From NCBI GenBank assembly GCA_029960885.1, contig JASBVV010000017.1:1-61013 (forward strand): DNA of 61,013 nt. The letters are read 5' to 3'. The translations under genes and the position numbers were made by a program. Positions 17,954 through 25,209 of this stretch are shown here, piece by piece. Below the pieces are notes generated by a model that had not been told where the DNA came from, made no database searches, and saw only the letters and a list, made by a program, of their open reading frames with translations. The DNA is from Kyrpidia sp. (GTDB lineage: Bacteria > Bacillota > Bacilli > Kyrpidiales > Kyrpidiaceae). How positions within the stretch are numbered: position 1 is the stretch's first letter; each line of letters opens with the position of its first letter.

Positions 17954-18694
17954 TCAATGGGCCGGTTGGGCCGCTTGCATCACTTGGTTGATTCCCGCGG
18001 TGCCCGGTCCGTAATACCCCTGGGCATATCCGGTGGAGGCGGGCGGCTGAACCTGGCGCTGGGCCGGGCCGCCTTCCCCTTGACCGCGGTCGGCCTGAAG
18101 CACCTGTTGAACCGCCGATGGATTTACTCCCTGGGCGCTTGACCATCCGGTTTGCGGGCTGGGCCAACCGACCGCCCGGACCGGGGTCTGGTTCGGGTCG
18201 CGGTCCGCACGCAACACTTGGCCGAGGGCGGCGGGATTGACTCCGCCCCCCTGCTGGCCCTCGTATCCCGCCGGCTGGGACGCGGGCTGGGAGGCCGGGA
18301 GAGTCGCCGGTCGGTACCACGGGCCCGTCCAGGGGTTGTGGTCCGCCTGCATGACCTGTTGCAGTGTCCCCGGGGAAATTCCCGGCGCGTTCATCCCATA
18401 CGCCGAGCCGCTCGGGGCAGTGTACGATACCGAGGGCACCCAGGCGGTACCTCCGCCCACGACGTTGGTCGGCTGGTTGGCCATGCCGGAAAGCCCCTGT
18501 TCGATCTGGAAGCACAGTTGCTGAATCTGTCGGAGCTGTCGGGCGGCGTTTGATTCCAGTTGAGACATGTTTTGCAGTGTCGCCTGGCCGTACTGGTTCA
18601 ACTGGGAGGCGTTCTGTTGTTCCTGGGCGATCAATTGACTGCAAAGGTCCTGAACCTGACGGGCGGCCTGCTGTAACTGTTGCACGTTCATCAT
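17954..18694 (-). CDS. Gln-rich coiled-coil protein with four imperfect C-terminal repeats (possible spore coat protein)
   Basis: Not a family I recognise with certainty. The 246-residue protein has an N-terminal 70-residue Gln-rich helical region (LQQAARQVQDLCSQL, ESNAARQLRQIQQLCFQIEQ) and then a Pro/Gly/Ser/Tyr/Gln-rich half. In that half a motif recurs at about residues 105, 151, 189 and 231: G-[VI]-[NS]-P-x-x-[LV]-x-Q-V-[ML]-[QR]-A-D-[RH], separated by 38-46 residues of low-complexity linker; the last copy is degenerate. There is no signal peptide or membrane segment. The N-terminal part and the composition recall small coat or spore-associated proteins of Bacilli, but that is inference. 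ATG 18694 or 18691 is the start, with GGGGGTGA upstream. Confidence 0.75.
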   Translation of the reverse strand: MMNVQQLQQAARQVQDLCSQLIAQEQQNASQLNQYGQATLQNMSQLESNAARQLRQIQQLCFQIEQGLSGMANQPTNVVGGGTAWVPSVSYTAPSGSAYGMNAPGISPGTLQQVMQADHNPWTGPWYRPATLPASQPASQPAGYEGQQGGGVNPAALGQVLRADRDPNQTPVRAVGWPSPQTGWSSAQGVNPSAVQQVLQADRGQGEGGPAQRQVQPPASTGYAQGYYGPGTAGINQVMQAAQPAH

Positions 18695-18759
18695 GTGCCG
18701 TTGTCACCCCCGAGGGCATGTGGATTTTGGCCGTTTCGCCTCGGTTAGGTTATACCGGA

Positions 18760-19395
18760 TCACCCGTTTTTTATTCGCAAATCCGGTAAATGGGCCGTGT
18801 CGTTCACGGACACCAGGTGCCACGTCTCTCCCGCCCGGCGCAGCACGGTCAGAGCGGTGTTGTCGATGGGGGCGCTCAACTCCCAGGCCGGAAACAGGCG
18901 GTGCACAACGGCCCGGATCCACCCCCCGTGACTGACCACGATCACGCGCCGGCCGCCGTGATCCGCGGTGATTTCCTCCAGCGCGTCCTGGCCGCGGTCC
19001 GCCATCTGTTCCCAGGGTTCCACTTCGTCCGCCTCATGTTCCCACCCGTGACCGGCAAACTTCGGGGAAAACCGGGAGATCTCCTCCCGGGTCAACCCCT
19101 CCAGTCGGCCGTAAGATCGTTCTCGCAAGCGGGGGTCGGTGGTGACGGGGGCCCCGCACAAACGGGCGATGATCTGGGCCGTTTCCCTGGCTCGCGCCAG
19201 GTCGCTGCTGTAGATCCGGTCCCACCGTTCCCGGGCCAGGCGTTCACCGACAGCCTCGGCCTGCCTGCGTCCGAGGTCGCTTAAGGGGATGTCCCGGTGG
19301 CCCTGCAGGCGTTGTTCCCGGTTCCACGCCGTTTCCCCGTGGCGAACCAGACAGACGAGGGTGTGGGGCTTCCCCCGGTTGCCGGTTTCCGGCAT
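18760..19395 (-). CDS. Histidine phosphatase family protein (phosphoglycerate-mutase-like)
   Basis: A 211-residue cytoplasmic member of the histidine phosphatase superfamily. The catalytic motif LVRHGETAWN (phospho-accepting His near residue 18), the IYSSDLARARETAQ helix, the acid residue in LRERSYGRLEG, and the second catalytic His in VVSHGGWIR are all present. It resembles broad phosphatases such as PhoE or CobC rather than the larger glycolytic mutase. Substrate cannot be told. It lies upstream of the repeat protein on the same strand, with 65 bases between. A TATACT -10-like element sits at 19470-19465 on this strand without a good -35. Confidence 0.88.
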   Translation of the reverse strand: MPETGNRGKPHTLVCLVRHGETAWNREQRLQGHRDIPLSDLGRRQAEAVGERLARERWDRIYSSDLARARETAQIIARLCGAPVTTDPRLRERSYGRLEGLTREEISRFSPKFAGHGWEHEADEVEPWEQMADRGQDALEEITADHGGRRVIVVSHGGWIRAVVHRLFPAWELSAPIDNTALTVLRRAGETWHLVSVNDTAHLPDLRIKNG

Positions 19396-19518
19396 GTGCC
19401 TTCATCCTTTCCCAGACGGATTGGTTCCGCCCGATCGGCGGGCAACGACAGAGGTTGCGCTATGAGTATACAATGAAAAGGGCCGCCGCGGTGAACGTCC
19501 CTCGGGAAACGGCGGTCG

Positions 19519-19548
19519 TTGTGCGGTGGGTCGGCGCAATGATAAAAT
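19519..19548 (+). promoter_or_regulatory. Probable sigma-A promoter upstream of aroQ
   Basis: TTGTGC (19519-19524) and TAAAAT (19543-19548) are separated by 18 bases and lie 26 bases before the aroQ start. The -10 differs from consensus at one position and the -35 at two. It would drive aroQ, the M24 peptidase and efp. Confidence 0.5.
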
Positions 19549-19573
19549 GGCAGAAGACTCACGACCGTGAAGG

Positions 19574-20044
19574 ATGGGGGAAATCGCAAGGGTGCGCAGA
19601 TTCTTGGTGTTGCACGGTCCGAACCTGGGGGCGCTGGGATTGCGGGAGCCGGAAATCTACGGCCGCCGGACCCTGAATGAGATCGACGAAGATCTTCGGG
19701 CCTGGGCGAGGGACCATGGGTGTCATGTGGACTCATTTCAATCGAATTGGGAAGGCGCCCTGATCGACCGGATTCATCAGGCTCGGGACCAGTACGACGG
19801 GATCGTCATTAATCCGGGGGCATTGACGCACTACAGCATCGCGCTTCGGGATGCCCTGGCGGCGGTCCCCATTCCGGCTGTGGAAGTGCACCTGAGCAAT
19901 GTCCACGCCAGAGAATCGTTCCGCCGCCGCTCGGTGATCTCACCGGTGGTCAAAGGAGTGATCGCGGGGCTGGGCGCCGTCGGCTACCGGTTGGCTTTGG
20001 AAGCGTTGCTGGACGGGTGCGAAGGAGGACGGGAAGGTGCGTGA
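19574..20044 (+). CDS. aroQ: Type II 3-dehydroquinate dehydratase
   Basis: Third step of the shikimate pathway, dehydrating 3-dehydroquinate; forms cytoplasmic dodecamers. The 156-residue protein has LVLHGPNLGALG, the catalytic Tyr in EIYGR, the QSNWEGALIDRIHQA segment, NPGALTHYS and EVHLSNVHARE with the catalytic His, as expected for the class. ATG 19574 is listed; GTG 19592, which has a better-spaced GGGGGA and gives the common short N-terminus, is equally plausible. It overlaps the M24 peptidase by eight bases, the aroQ-yqhT-efp order of Bacillus. Confidence 0.95.
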   Translation: MGEIARVRRFLVLHGPNLGALGLREPEIYGRRTLNEIDEDLRAWARDHGCHVDSFQSNWEGALIDRIHQARDQYDGIVINPGALTHYSIALRDALAAVPIPAVEVHLSNVHARESFRRRSVISPVVKGVIAGLGAVGYRLALEALLDGCEGGREGA

Positions 20045-21104
20045 ACGGATTTCCAGGGTCCAGAAGGAGTTGGAGGAGCGGCGGCTCGACGCCCTTTTGG
20101 TGACCGACCCCCACAATCGCCGTTATCTGAGCGGTTTTACCGGGACATCGGGGTATGTCCTCATCGGTCGGAATGACGCCGTTTTTTTGACGGATTTCCG
20201 CTATGTGGAACAGGCCCGGGACCAGGTGCAGGGGCTTCGGGTGGTTCGGCACGGGGTTCAGATGGTCGAAGCCCTCAAGGAGATCCTGAACGAGTGGGGA
20301 GTCGAGACTCTCGGATTTGAACAGGAGCATGTCACGGTGGGCCAGTGGGAACGGCTGACATCCGCCCTGGCCCCGGTGCGGCTCAGCGGGACGACGGGAT
20401 GGGTGGAAGCCCTGCGCATGGTCAAAGACGAGGGGGAACTGGCTTTGATCCGGAAAGCGGCGTCGATTGCCGACCAAGCGTTCCGGGCGGTGCTCGATCA
20501 CATTCACCCCGGCGTCCGGGAGCGGGATCTGGCGCTCATGCTGGAGCGGTACATGCAGGACCTCGGAGCCTCGGGACCGTCGTTCGACACCATCGTGGCT
20601 TCCGGATGGCGATCCGCCCTGCCCCACGGGGTCGCCGGCGAGAAAACGGTGGAGTCCGGAGATTTGGTGACTTTTGATTTCGGATGCGTGTTCCAGGGCT
20701 ATTGTTCCGATCTGACGCGCACCGTCGCGGTCGGCAGCATCGATGAGGAAAAGCGCCGCATCTACCAAGTGGTTCTCGAAGCTCAACAGGCCGCCCTGCG
20801 GGAGATCCGCCCCGGGATGACGGGGCGGGAGGCGGATGCCCTGGCCCGGGGTGTCATCGAGGCGGCGGGGTACGGGGAGGCCTTCGGCCATTCCCTGGGA
20901 CACGGCGTTGGTTTGGCCATCCATGAAAATCCCCGGCTGGCGGTTCAAAGCGACGAGGTGCTCAAACCCGGCATGGTGGTGACGGTGGAACCGGGGATTT
21001 ATGTGTCCGGGGTCGGCGGGGTGCGAATCGAGGACGACGTGCTCATCACCGCCCAAGGCTGCACGCGGCTGACCTTTTCGCCCAAAGAACTTTTGATTTT
21101 GTAG
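20037..21104 (+). CDS. M24-family Xaa-Pro peptidase (YqhT type)
   Basis: A 355-residue creatinase/aminopeptidase-P-fold metallopeptidase. The N-terminal domain (RISRVQKELEERRLDALL, YLSGFTGTSGY) is followed by the pita-bread domain with the metal ligands Asp in FDFGC, Asp in SDLTRT, His in GHSLGHGVGL, Glu in VTVEPGIY and Glu in RIEDDV. This set is complete, so it should be an active dipeptidase or aminopeptidase for Xaa-Pro bonds. It lies between aroQ and efp; the efp neighbour is notable because EF-P also deals with proline, but the link is only positional. Confidence 0.93.
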   Translation: MRERISRVQKELEERRLDALLVTDPHNRRYLSGFTGTSGYVLIGRNDAVFLTDFRYVEQARDQVQGLRVVRHGVQMVEALKEILNEWGVETLGFEQEHVTVGQWERLTSALAPVRLSGTTGWVEALRMVKDEGELALIRKAASIADQAFRAVLDHIHPGVRERDLALMLERYMQDLGASGPSFDTIVASGWRSALPHGVAGEKTVESGDLVTFDFGCVFQGYCSDLTRTVAVGSIDEEKRRIYQVVLEAQQAALREIRPGMTGREADALARGVIEAAGYGEAFGHSLGHGVGLAIHENPRLAVQSDEVLKPGMVVTVEPGIYVSGVGGVRIEDDVLITAQGCTRLTFSPKELLIL

Positions 21105-21119
21105 AAAGGAGACTGGCGG

Positions 21120-21677
21120 ATGATTTCCAGCAACGATTTTCGACCCGGTGTCACCATTGAGGTGGATGGAGAAATTTGGCAAGTCATTGAATTTATGCAT
21201 GTGAAACCCGGCAAAGGATCTGCTTTTGTCCGGACCAAGTTGAAGAATGTCAAAACCGGCGCCGTGAAGGAAACGACGTTCCGCGCCGGAGAAAAGGTCC
21301 AGGAAGCCCGGGTGGAAACCCGCGAAATGCAGTACCTGTACAACGACGGCGAGAACTATACGTTCATGGACACCGAAACCTATGAGCAGATTGCCGTTCC
21401 GGCCGCGCAGTTGGAACGGGAGATCAAGTTTCTGAAGGAAAATATGAATTGTTATGTCATGTTGCACGAAGGGGTGCCGATCGGGGTGGAGCTGCCCAAC
21501 ACCGTGGTTCTGGAGGTGGTGGCCACCGATCCGGGCATCAAGGGCGACACGGCCTCGGGGGGCAGTAAACCTGCCACCCTGGAGACCGGCCTGGTGGTGC
21601 AGGTCCCGTTTTTCATCAATGTCGGGGATAAGTTGGTCATCGACACCCGGCACGGGGAGTACATCTCCCGGGCCTGA
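21120..21677 (+). CDS. efp: Translation elongation factor P
   Basis: EF-P binds stalled ribosomes between the P and E sites and promotes peptide bonds in polyproline stretches. At 185 residues it is full length, with three beta-barrel domains: a KOW-like first domain, then [20 protein letters not shown], then the C-terminal [15 protein letters not shown] and [11 protein letters not shown]. The tip loop KPGKGSAF has Lys32, the position modified with 5-aminopentanol in B. subtilis. ATG 21120 follows AAAGGAGA. It is the last gene of the aroQ-peptidase-efp set. Confidence 0.98.
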   Translation: MISSNDFRPGVTIEVDGEIWQVIEFMHVKPGKGSAFVRTKLKNVKTGAVKETTFRAGEKVQEARVETREMQYLYNDGENYTFMDTETYEQIAVPAAQLEREIKFLKENMNCYVMLHEGVPIGVELPNTVVLEVVATDPGIKGDTASGGSKPATLETGLVVQVPFFINVGDKLVIDTRHGEYISRA

Positions 21678-21819
21678 CGCCGGGAAGAGCTCGGGAGCCG
21701 GGATCGGTGAACCGGGAGCAGGCCCCGGATCGGGTGAAAAGGCCGCGGGACCGCGTTCTTGCTTTGGTCCTGTCCGCATATACTCGCCGGTGAAAGCGTG
21801 CGGACGGGAGGGCCGGCCG

Positions 21820-22098
21820 ATGTGGGACGGACTGCGGGAACACGCGGTGGCCGCCATGGGGACTTTGCGGGTGATTTCGGGCTGTATCGAAATCTCCGCC
21901 GGGCTTCTGATGTTGTATTTTCAGTCCTTGGAGCGGGCCCTGGCCATCAACGCCGGGCTGTCCCTGGTGGGACCGACGGTGTTGATTCTCGTGACCGCCA
22001 CCGGGCTCTCCGCCATGGCGGAAGAACTGTCCTGGAGGCGGATTTTTCTGATCCTCGCCGGGGTCGGACTCATTCTCCGGGGCATTTTTTCGGATTGA
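21820..22098 (+). CDS. yqhV: YqhV-like small membrane protein (DUF2619)
   Basis: A 92-residue protein with three hydrophobic segments, near residues 12-35 (AMGTLRVISGCIEISAGLLMLYF), 41-62 (INAGLSLVGPTVLILVTATG) and 72-88. This matches B. subtilis YqhV in size, topology and place, between efp and spoIIIAA. ATG 21820 is preceded by GGGAGGG. Function is unknown; the position by the spoIIIA operon is conserved but no sporulation role follows from it. Confidence 0.82.
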   Translation: MWDGLREHAVAAMGTLRVISGCIEISAGLLMLYFQSLERALAINAGLSLVGPTVLILVTATGLSAMAEELSWRRIFLILAGVGLILRGIFSD

Positions 22099-22218
22099 GG
22101 CACGAATGGGATGGCGGCGGCCCCCCGGGTACATACTAGGGGCGATTCCTCCGGCCGGGTGGGTGGAGGCCCCGCCGACCGGCCGGGTTGGCGAGGCTGA
22201 TGAAAGGGGGAACGCGGC

Positions 22219-22647
22219 GTGGAGAGCCAAGTGCGGGAAAAAATCGCCTATCTCAAAGGGCTTGCGTCCGGAATGGACGTCGATCCCGAGTCGAAAGAGG
22301 GGCGGCTGTTGCACGGGCTGGTGGAGGTTCTGGACAGTTTGTCCGCATCCGTCGAACACTGGGCGGGCAGTCAGCGGGAGTTGGAGGAATATGTGAGCGC
22401 CATCGATGACGATCTGAGCGACGTCGAGGAATTTCTCGACTTGGACGAGTATGACGGCGACATGGAGGAGACCTCCTACGTGCGCCTGGAGTGTCCACGG
22501 TGCGGCGACACCCTGTATCTGGACGAGGACATGATCGATGACGAGGGTGTCGCGGAGGTGGAGTGTCCCAACTGTCACCGCACCATCACCGTGGGGGAAC
22601 CCGCGGCTTCACGGCCTGCCGCGTCACCGCAGACGCCCCCGGCCTGA
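22219..22647 (+). CDS. CD1247-type N-terminal domain protein with a zinc ribbon
   Basis: A 142-residue soluble protein. Residues 1-75 form a charged helical region (REKIAYLKGLASGMDVDPESKEGRLLHGLVEVLD, followed by very acidic EEYVSAIDDDLSDVEEF) like the CD1247 N-terminal family of Firmicutes. A four-cysteine ribbon follows (CPRC then CPNC, about 27 residues apart). The Ala/Pro-rich tail is disordered. GTG 22219 has GAAAGGGGG upstream. I know no function; a nucleic-acid or protein adaptor role is only a guess from the ribbon. A strong terminator follows the gene. Confidence 0.8.
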   Translation: MESQVREKIAYLKGLASGMDVDPESKEGRLLHGLVEVLDSLSASVEHWAGSQRELEEYVSAIDDDLSDVEEFLDLDEYDGDMEETSYVRLECPRCGDTLYLDEDMIDDEGVAEVECPNCHRTITVGEPAASRPAASPQTPPA

Positions 22648-22681
22648 CGGGGCGAATTTCGCCCCTGCGCGCGCAGCCAAG

Positions 22682-22724
22682 AATGACAAGCCCTACGGCC
22701 AAGGCCTGGGGCTTGTCATTTTTT
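22682..22724. terminator. Strong intrinsic terminator between convergent genes
   Basis: AATGACAAGCCC (22682-22693) pairs perfectly with GGGCTTGTCATT (22709-22720), followed by four more T. It ends the zinc-ribbon gene on the plus strand. The stop codon of the convergent small gene (22693) lies at the loop edge, so the hairpin overlaps that gene's 3' end. Confidence 0.88.
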
Positions 22725-22821
22725 GTCTCGCACGAACGAAGGTCAGCACCATGACCATGAACAGGAGGTAGATCACCAGGAACACCACGACCCATTTGAT
22801 GAAAATCGCCAGCCAATCCAT
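22693..22821 (-). CDS. Small single-pass membrane protein, 42 residues
   Basis: The product starts MDWLAIFIKWVVVFLVIY and has one long hydrophobic helix through about residue 30, then a short basic tail (RARQKM). ATG 22821 has a strong GGGGAGG site seven bases upstream, which together with the composition argues for a real gene. Its last codons lie inside the terminator stem. On this strand CATACAAT, similar to a sporulation sigma-E -10 or a sigma-A TACAAT, lies about 40 bases upstream of the start, but no good -35 was seen. Function unknown. Confidence 0.7.
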   Translation of the reverse strand: MDWLAIFIKWVVVFLVIYLLFMVMVLTFVRARQKMTSPRPWP

Positions 22822-22927
22822 GAACTTGCCTCCCCGACGATTTGATGTACCGCTCCATTGTATGCTCCGGAGGACGAGGCGGGTGCGGGCGGCCGTGAAT
22901 CCCCGGAACAAAAGGAGCCCGCGGATG

Positions 22928-22956
22928 GTCTATGCCGAAGCCCTGTCCCATAAGAT
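22928..22956 (+). promoter_or_regulatory. Possible sigma-E-like promoter of the spoIIIA operon
   Basis: GTCTATG (22928-22934) and CATAAGAT (22949-22956) are spaced 14 bases apart, loosely matching the sigma-E pattern (a KMATATT-like -35 and a CATACAnT -10). The spoIIIA operon is known to be sigma-E dependent in B. subtilis. The match is partial. Confidence 0.3.
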
Positions 22957-22990
22957 GTACTAACCTCTGTCCCGAAAGGATGGATGCAGG

Positions 22991-24058
22991 GTGGCCCAAC
23001 GGGAAGACCGACAATGGAGTTGGGAGGACGGATCGGGGGCGGTGCCCGGGGTCATTCTTCGGTTGCTTCCGGAACGGGTCCGTACGGCGTTATCGGTCGG
23101 CGTGTCCCGGGGGCTGCGCGATGTGGAGGAGATTCGGGTGCGGCGGGATCAACCGGTCCAGATCTGCGCCCCGGGTTGGGAAGGATTTCTGACCGTGCAG
23201 GGGCGGGTGACGAGAAGGCCGGCCGAGGGGATCGTCACCCCGGCGGCGGAGGTGATGCACATTCTCCAGGGGTTGTCCCAGTCTTCCCTCTACGCGCTGG
23301 AGGAAGAGTTGCGCCGGGGGTATCTGACTCTTCCTGGGGGACATCGCGTCGGGATTGCGGGCCGGGCGGTGGTGGCGGGGGGACGAGTGCAGAGCCAGGT
23401 GGACATTACCGGTTTGAATTTTCGCGTGGCGCGGCCCGTGCTCGGCGTCTCCCGGGCTTTGGCGCCGTGGCTGTTGGATGCCCCGGGGAAGCCGGCCAGT
23501 GTCCTTGTCCTCTCCCCACCCCAGTGCGGAAAGACCACCCTTCTCCGCGATCTAGCGCACCATCTCAGTGCCGGTATTTGGCACCCGACCGTTCCCCCGC
23601 TGAAAGTGGCGGTGGTGGACGAACGGTCGGAACTGGCCGGGACGTTTCAGGGCCGTCGCCATCACGACCTCGGCCCGCGCACCGACGTCCTGGACGGGTG
23701 TCCCAAGGCCGAAGGGATGATGATGATGGTCCGGTCCATGTCGCCCGACGTCCTGGTCACGGACGAGGTCGGGGGAGAAGCGGACATCGCCGCCCTGATG
23801 GAGGCAGTCGGCTCCGGAGTGACGGTGTTGGCGTCTGCGCACGCCGCCGGTCTGAAGGAGGCTTCCGGCCGGCCGGCATTGCGCCCGTTGCTGGAGGGAC
23901 GCATTTTTCACCGGTATGTGGTGCTCAGCCGACGCCAGGGCCCCATGACGGTGGAGGGGGTGTTTGACGGCGCTGGGCGCCGGTTAAAGAGCGAAGGGAC
24001 ATCTCCGGTGCAGCGGGCCGGTTCGGACGGGCGGCCCCGGGCGGGTTCGCCGGGGTGA
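22991..24058 (+). CDS. spoIIIAA: Stage III sporulation protein AA (ATPase)
   Basis: Secretion-type ATPase of the SpoIIIA-SpoIIQ feeding channel between mother cell and forespore. The 355-residue protein has a Walker A motif SPPQCGKTT near residues 175-183, a Walker B/Asp box around VLVTDEVGGEAD, and an ASAHA motif. An N-terminal domain precedes it (LPERVRTALS, EEIRVRRDQPVQ). GTG 22991 is the start. It opens an intact eight-gene operon; the next gene starts six bases later. Confidence 0.95.
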   Translation: MAQREDRQWSWEDGSGAVPGVILRLLPERVRTALSVGVSRGLRDVEEIRVRRDQPVQICAPGWEGFLTVQGRVTRRPAEGIVTPAAEVMHILQGLSQSSLYALEEELRRGYLTLPGGHRVGIAGRAVVAGGRVQSQVDITGLNFRVARPVLGVSRALAPWLLDAPGKPASVLVLSPPQCGKTTLLRDLAHHLSAGIWHPTVPPLKVAVVDERSELAGTFQGRRHHDLGPRTDVLDGCPKAEGMMMMVRSMSPDVLVTDEVGGEADIAALMEAVGSGVTVLASAHAAGLKEASGRPALRPLLEGRIFHRYVVLSRRQGPMTVEGVFDGAGRRLKSEGTSPVQRAGSDGRPRAGSPG

Positions 24059-24064
24059 TGGGCG

Positions 24065-24589
24065 GTGAGCCTTTTGCAATGGGTCGGAAGTGCCTGTGTC
24101 CTGACGGCATCGACAGGTCTGGGATTTTATAAAGCCGAGCGGCTCAGAAAACGGGTGGAGACGCTGCGGTCCATCCATGCCGGACTCCAATTGCTGGATA
24201 CCGAAATCGCGTTTTCCGCCACCCCTCTCCCTCGAGCTATGGCCCGGGTGTCCCGAACGTGCACGCCGCCCGGGGCGGCCCTGTTTGAGGAAGTGGCGCG
24301 GGCGCTGGAGGCCCGGCCCGACGCCGGCGCCGGTGCACACTGGGAAGCCGCCGTGCTGCGTCGGTGCCAAGACCTGGCGCTGCAGTCGGTCGACGCAGAG
24401 GTCCTCGTCCAATTCGGCCGAACCCTGGGGCTGTCCGACCGGGAGGATCAGCGCAAACACATTCGCCTAGCCTCCGAACGGCTGGCGGTTCAAGAACGGC
24501 AGGCGGCCCGGGAGGCGGCCGAGCGGGTGCGAATGTGGCGATCCCTGGGCATTCTGGGGGGTGCCGCCGTGGTGGTTCTGCTGATGTAA
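24065..24589 (+). CDS. spoIIIAB: Stage III sporulation protein AB
   Basis: A 174-residue bitopic membrane protein with GspF-like character. Membrane segments lie at the N-terminus (LLQWVGSACVLTASTGLGFY) and C-terminus (SLGILGGAAVVVLLM). Between them is a helical cytoplasmic domain with TLRSIHAGLQLLDTEIAFSATPLPRA, a hallmark of SpoIIIAB, and AEVLVQFGRTLGLSD. It probably contacts the SpoIIIAA ATPase in the channel. GTG start; it lies between spoIIIAA and spoIIIAC with short gaps. Confidence 0.93.
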   Translation: MSLLQWVGSACVLTASTGLGFYKAERLRKRVETLRSIHAGLQLLDTEIAFSATPLPRAMARVSRTCTPPGAALFEEVARALEARPDAGAGAHWEAAVLRRCQDLALQSVDAEVLVQFGRTLGLSDREDQRKHIRLASERLAVQERQAAREAAERVRMWRSLGILGGAAVVVLLM

Positions 24590-24599
24590 AAAGGGGGCC

Positions 24600-24809
24600 G
24601 TGGCCGTGGGACTGGATTTGAGCGCCATTTTTCAAATCGCCGGCATCGGGGTACTGGTTGCGGTGATCCATACCGTGCTGCGCCAATCGGGCAAGGAAGA
24701 GTTCGCACACTGGGCGACCTTGACGGGGTTTGTGGTGATCCTGTTCATGGTCATCCATTACATTGGACAATTGTTTAACGAAATCATGGACGTGTTCCGG
24801 CTGCATTGA
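24600..24809 (+). CDS. spoIIIAC: Stage III sporulation protein AC
   Basis: A 69-residue membrane protein with two hydrophobic helices (IFQIAGIGVLVAVIHTVLRQ and ATLTGFVVILFMVIHYIGQLF) joined by a short polar loop with GKEEFAHW. The size and sequence are typical of SpoIIIAC, part of the membrane base of the feeding channel. GTG 24600 follows AAAAAGGGGG. Confidence 0.94.
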   Translation: MAVGLDLSAIFQIAGIGVLVAVIHTVLRQSGKEEFAHWATLTGFVVILFMVIHYIGQLFNEIMDVFRLH

Positions 24810-24822
24810 CCGGGGGTTGGGC

Positions 24823-25209
24823 ATGGAGATCGTCCAGATTGTCGGATTCGGATTAACGGCGGCCTTGCTCATCGCGCTGATTCGGCCCCGGGCACCCCAG
24901 ATCGCCTTGCTCCTGTCCCTGTTTGCCGGAGTGGCGCTGTTTGTTCTCATCGTCCACAAGGTTTCGACCGTGATCGGCGCCATGGAACATTTGGCCGGCG
25001 CCGCCAACATCGACCGGATGTTCGTGCAGACGATTTTTAAGATCGTCGGGATTGCGTATATCGCCGAGTTCGGCGCCCAGATCGTGCGGGATGCCGGAGA
25101 ATCCGCCCTGGCGGGAAAAATCGAGCTGGCCGGCAAGGTGTTGATCATGGTACTCGCCGTGCCGATCTTGACTTCGGTGGTGGAAACGGTGCTGCGCGTT
25201 CTGCAGTGA
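24823..25209 (+). CDS. spoIIIAD: Stage III sporulation protein AD
   Basis: A 128-residue membrane protein with four hydrophobic segments: VQIVGFGLTAALLIALIRP, IALLLSLFAGVALFVLIVHK, TIFKIVGIAYIAEFGAQIV and VLIMVLAVPILTSVVETVL. The first two resemble SpoIIIAC, as known for this pair. ATG 24823 lies 14 bases after spoIIIAC. It overlaps the start of spoIIIAE by four bases. Confidence 0.94.
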   Translation: MEIVQIVGFGLTAALLIALIRPRAPQIALLLSLFAGVALFVLIVHKVSTVIGAMEHLAGAANIDRMFVQTIFKIVGIAYIAEFGAQIVRDAGESALAGKIELAGKVLIMVLAVPILTSVVETVLRVLQ

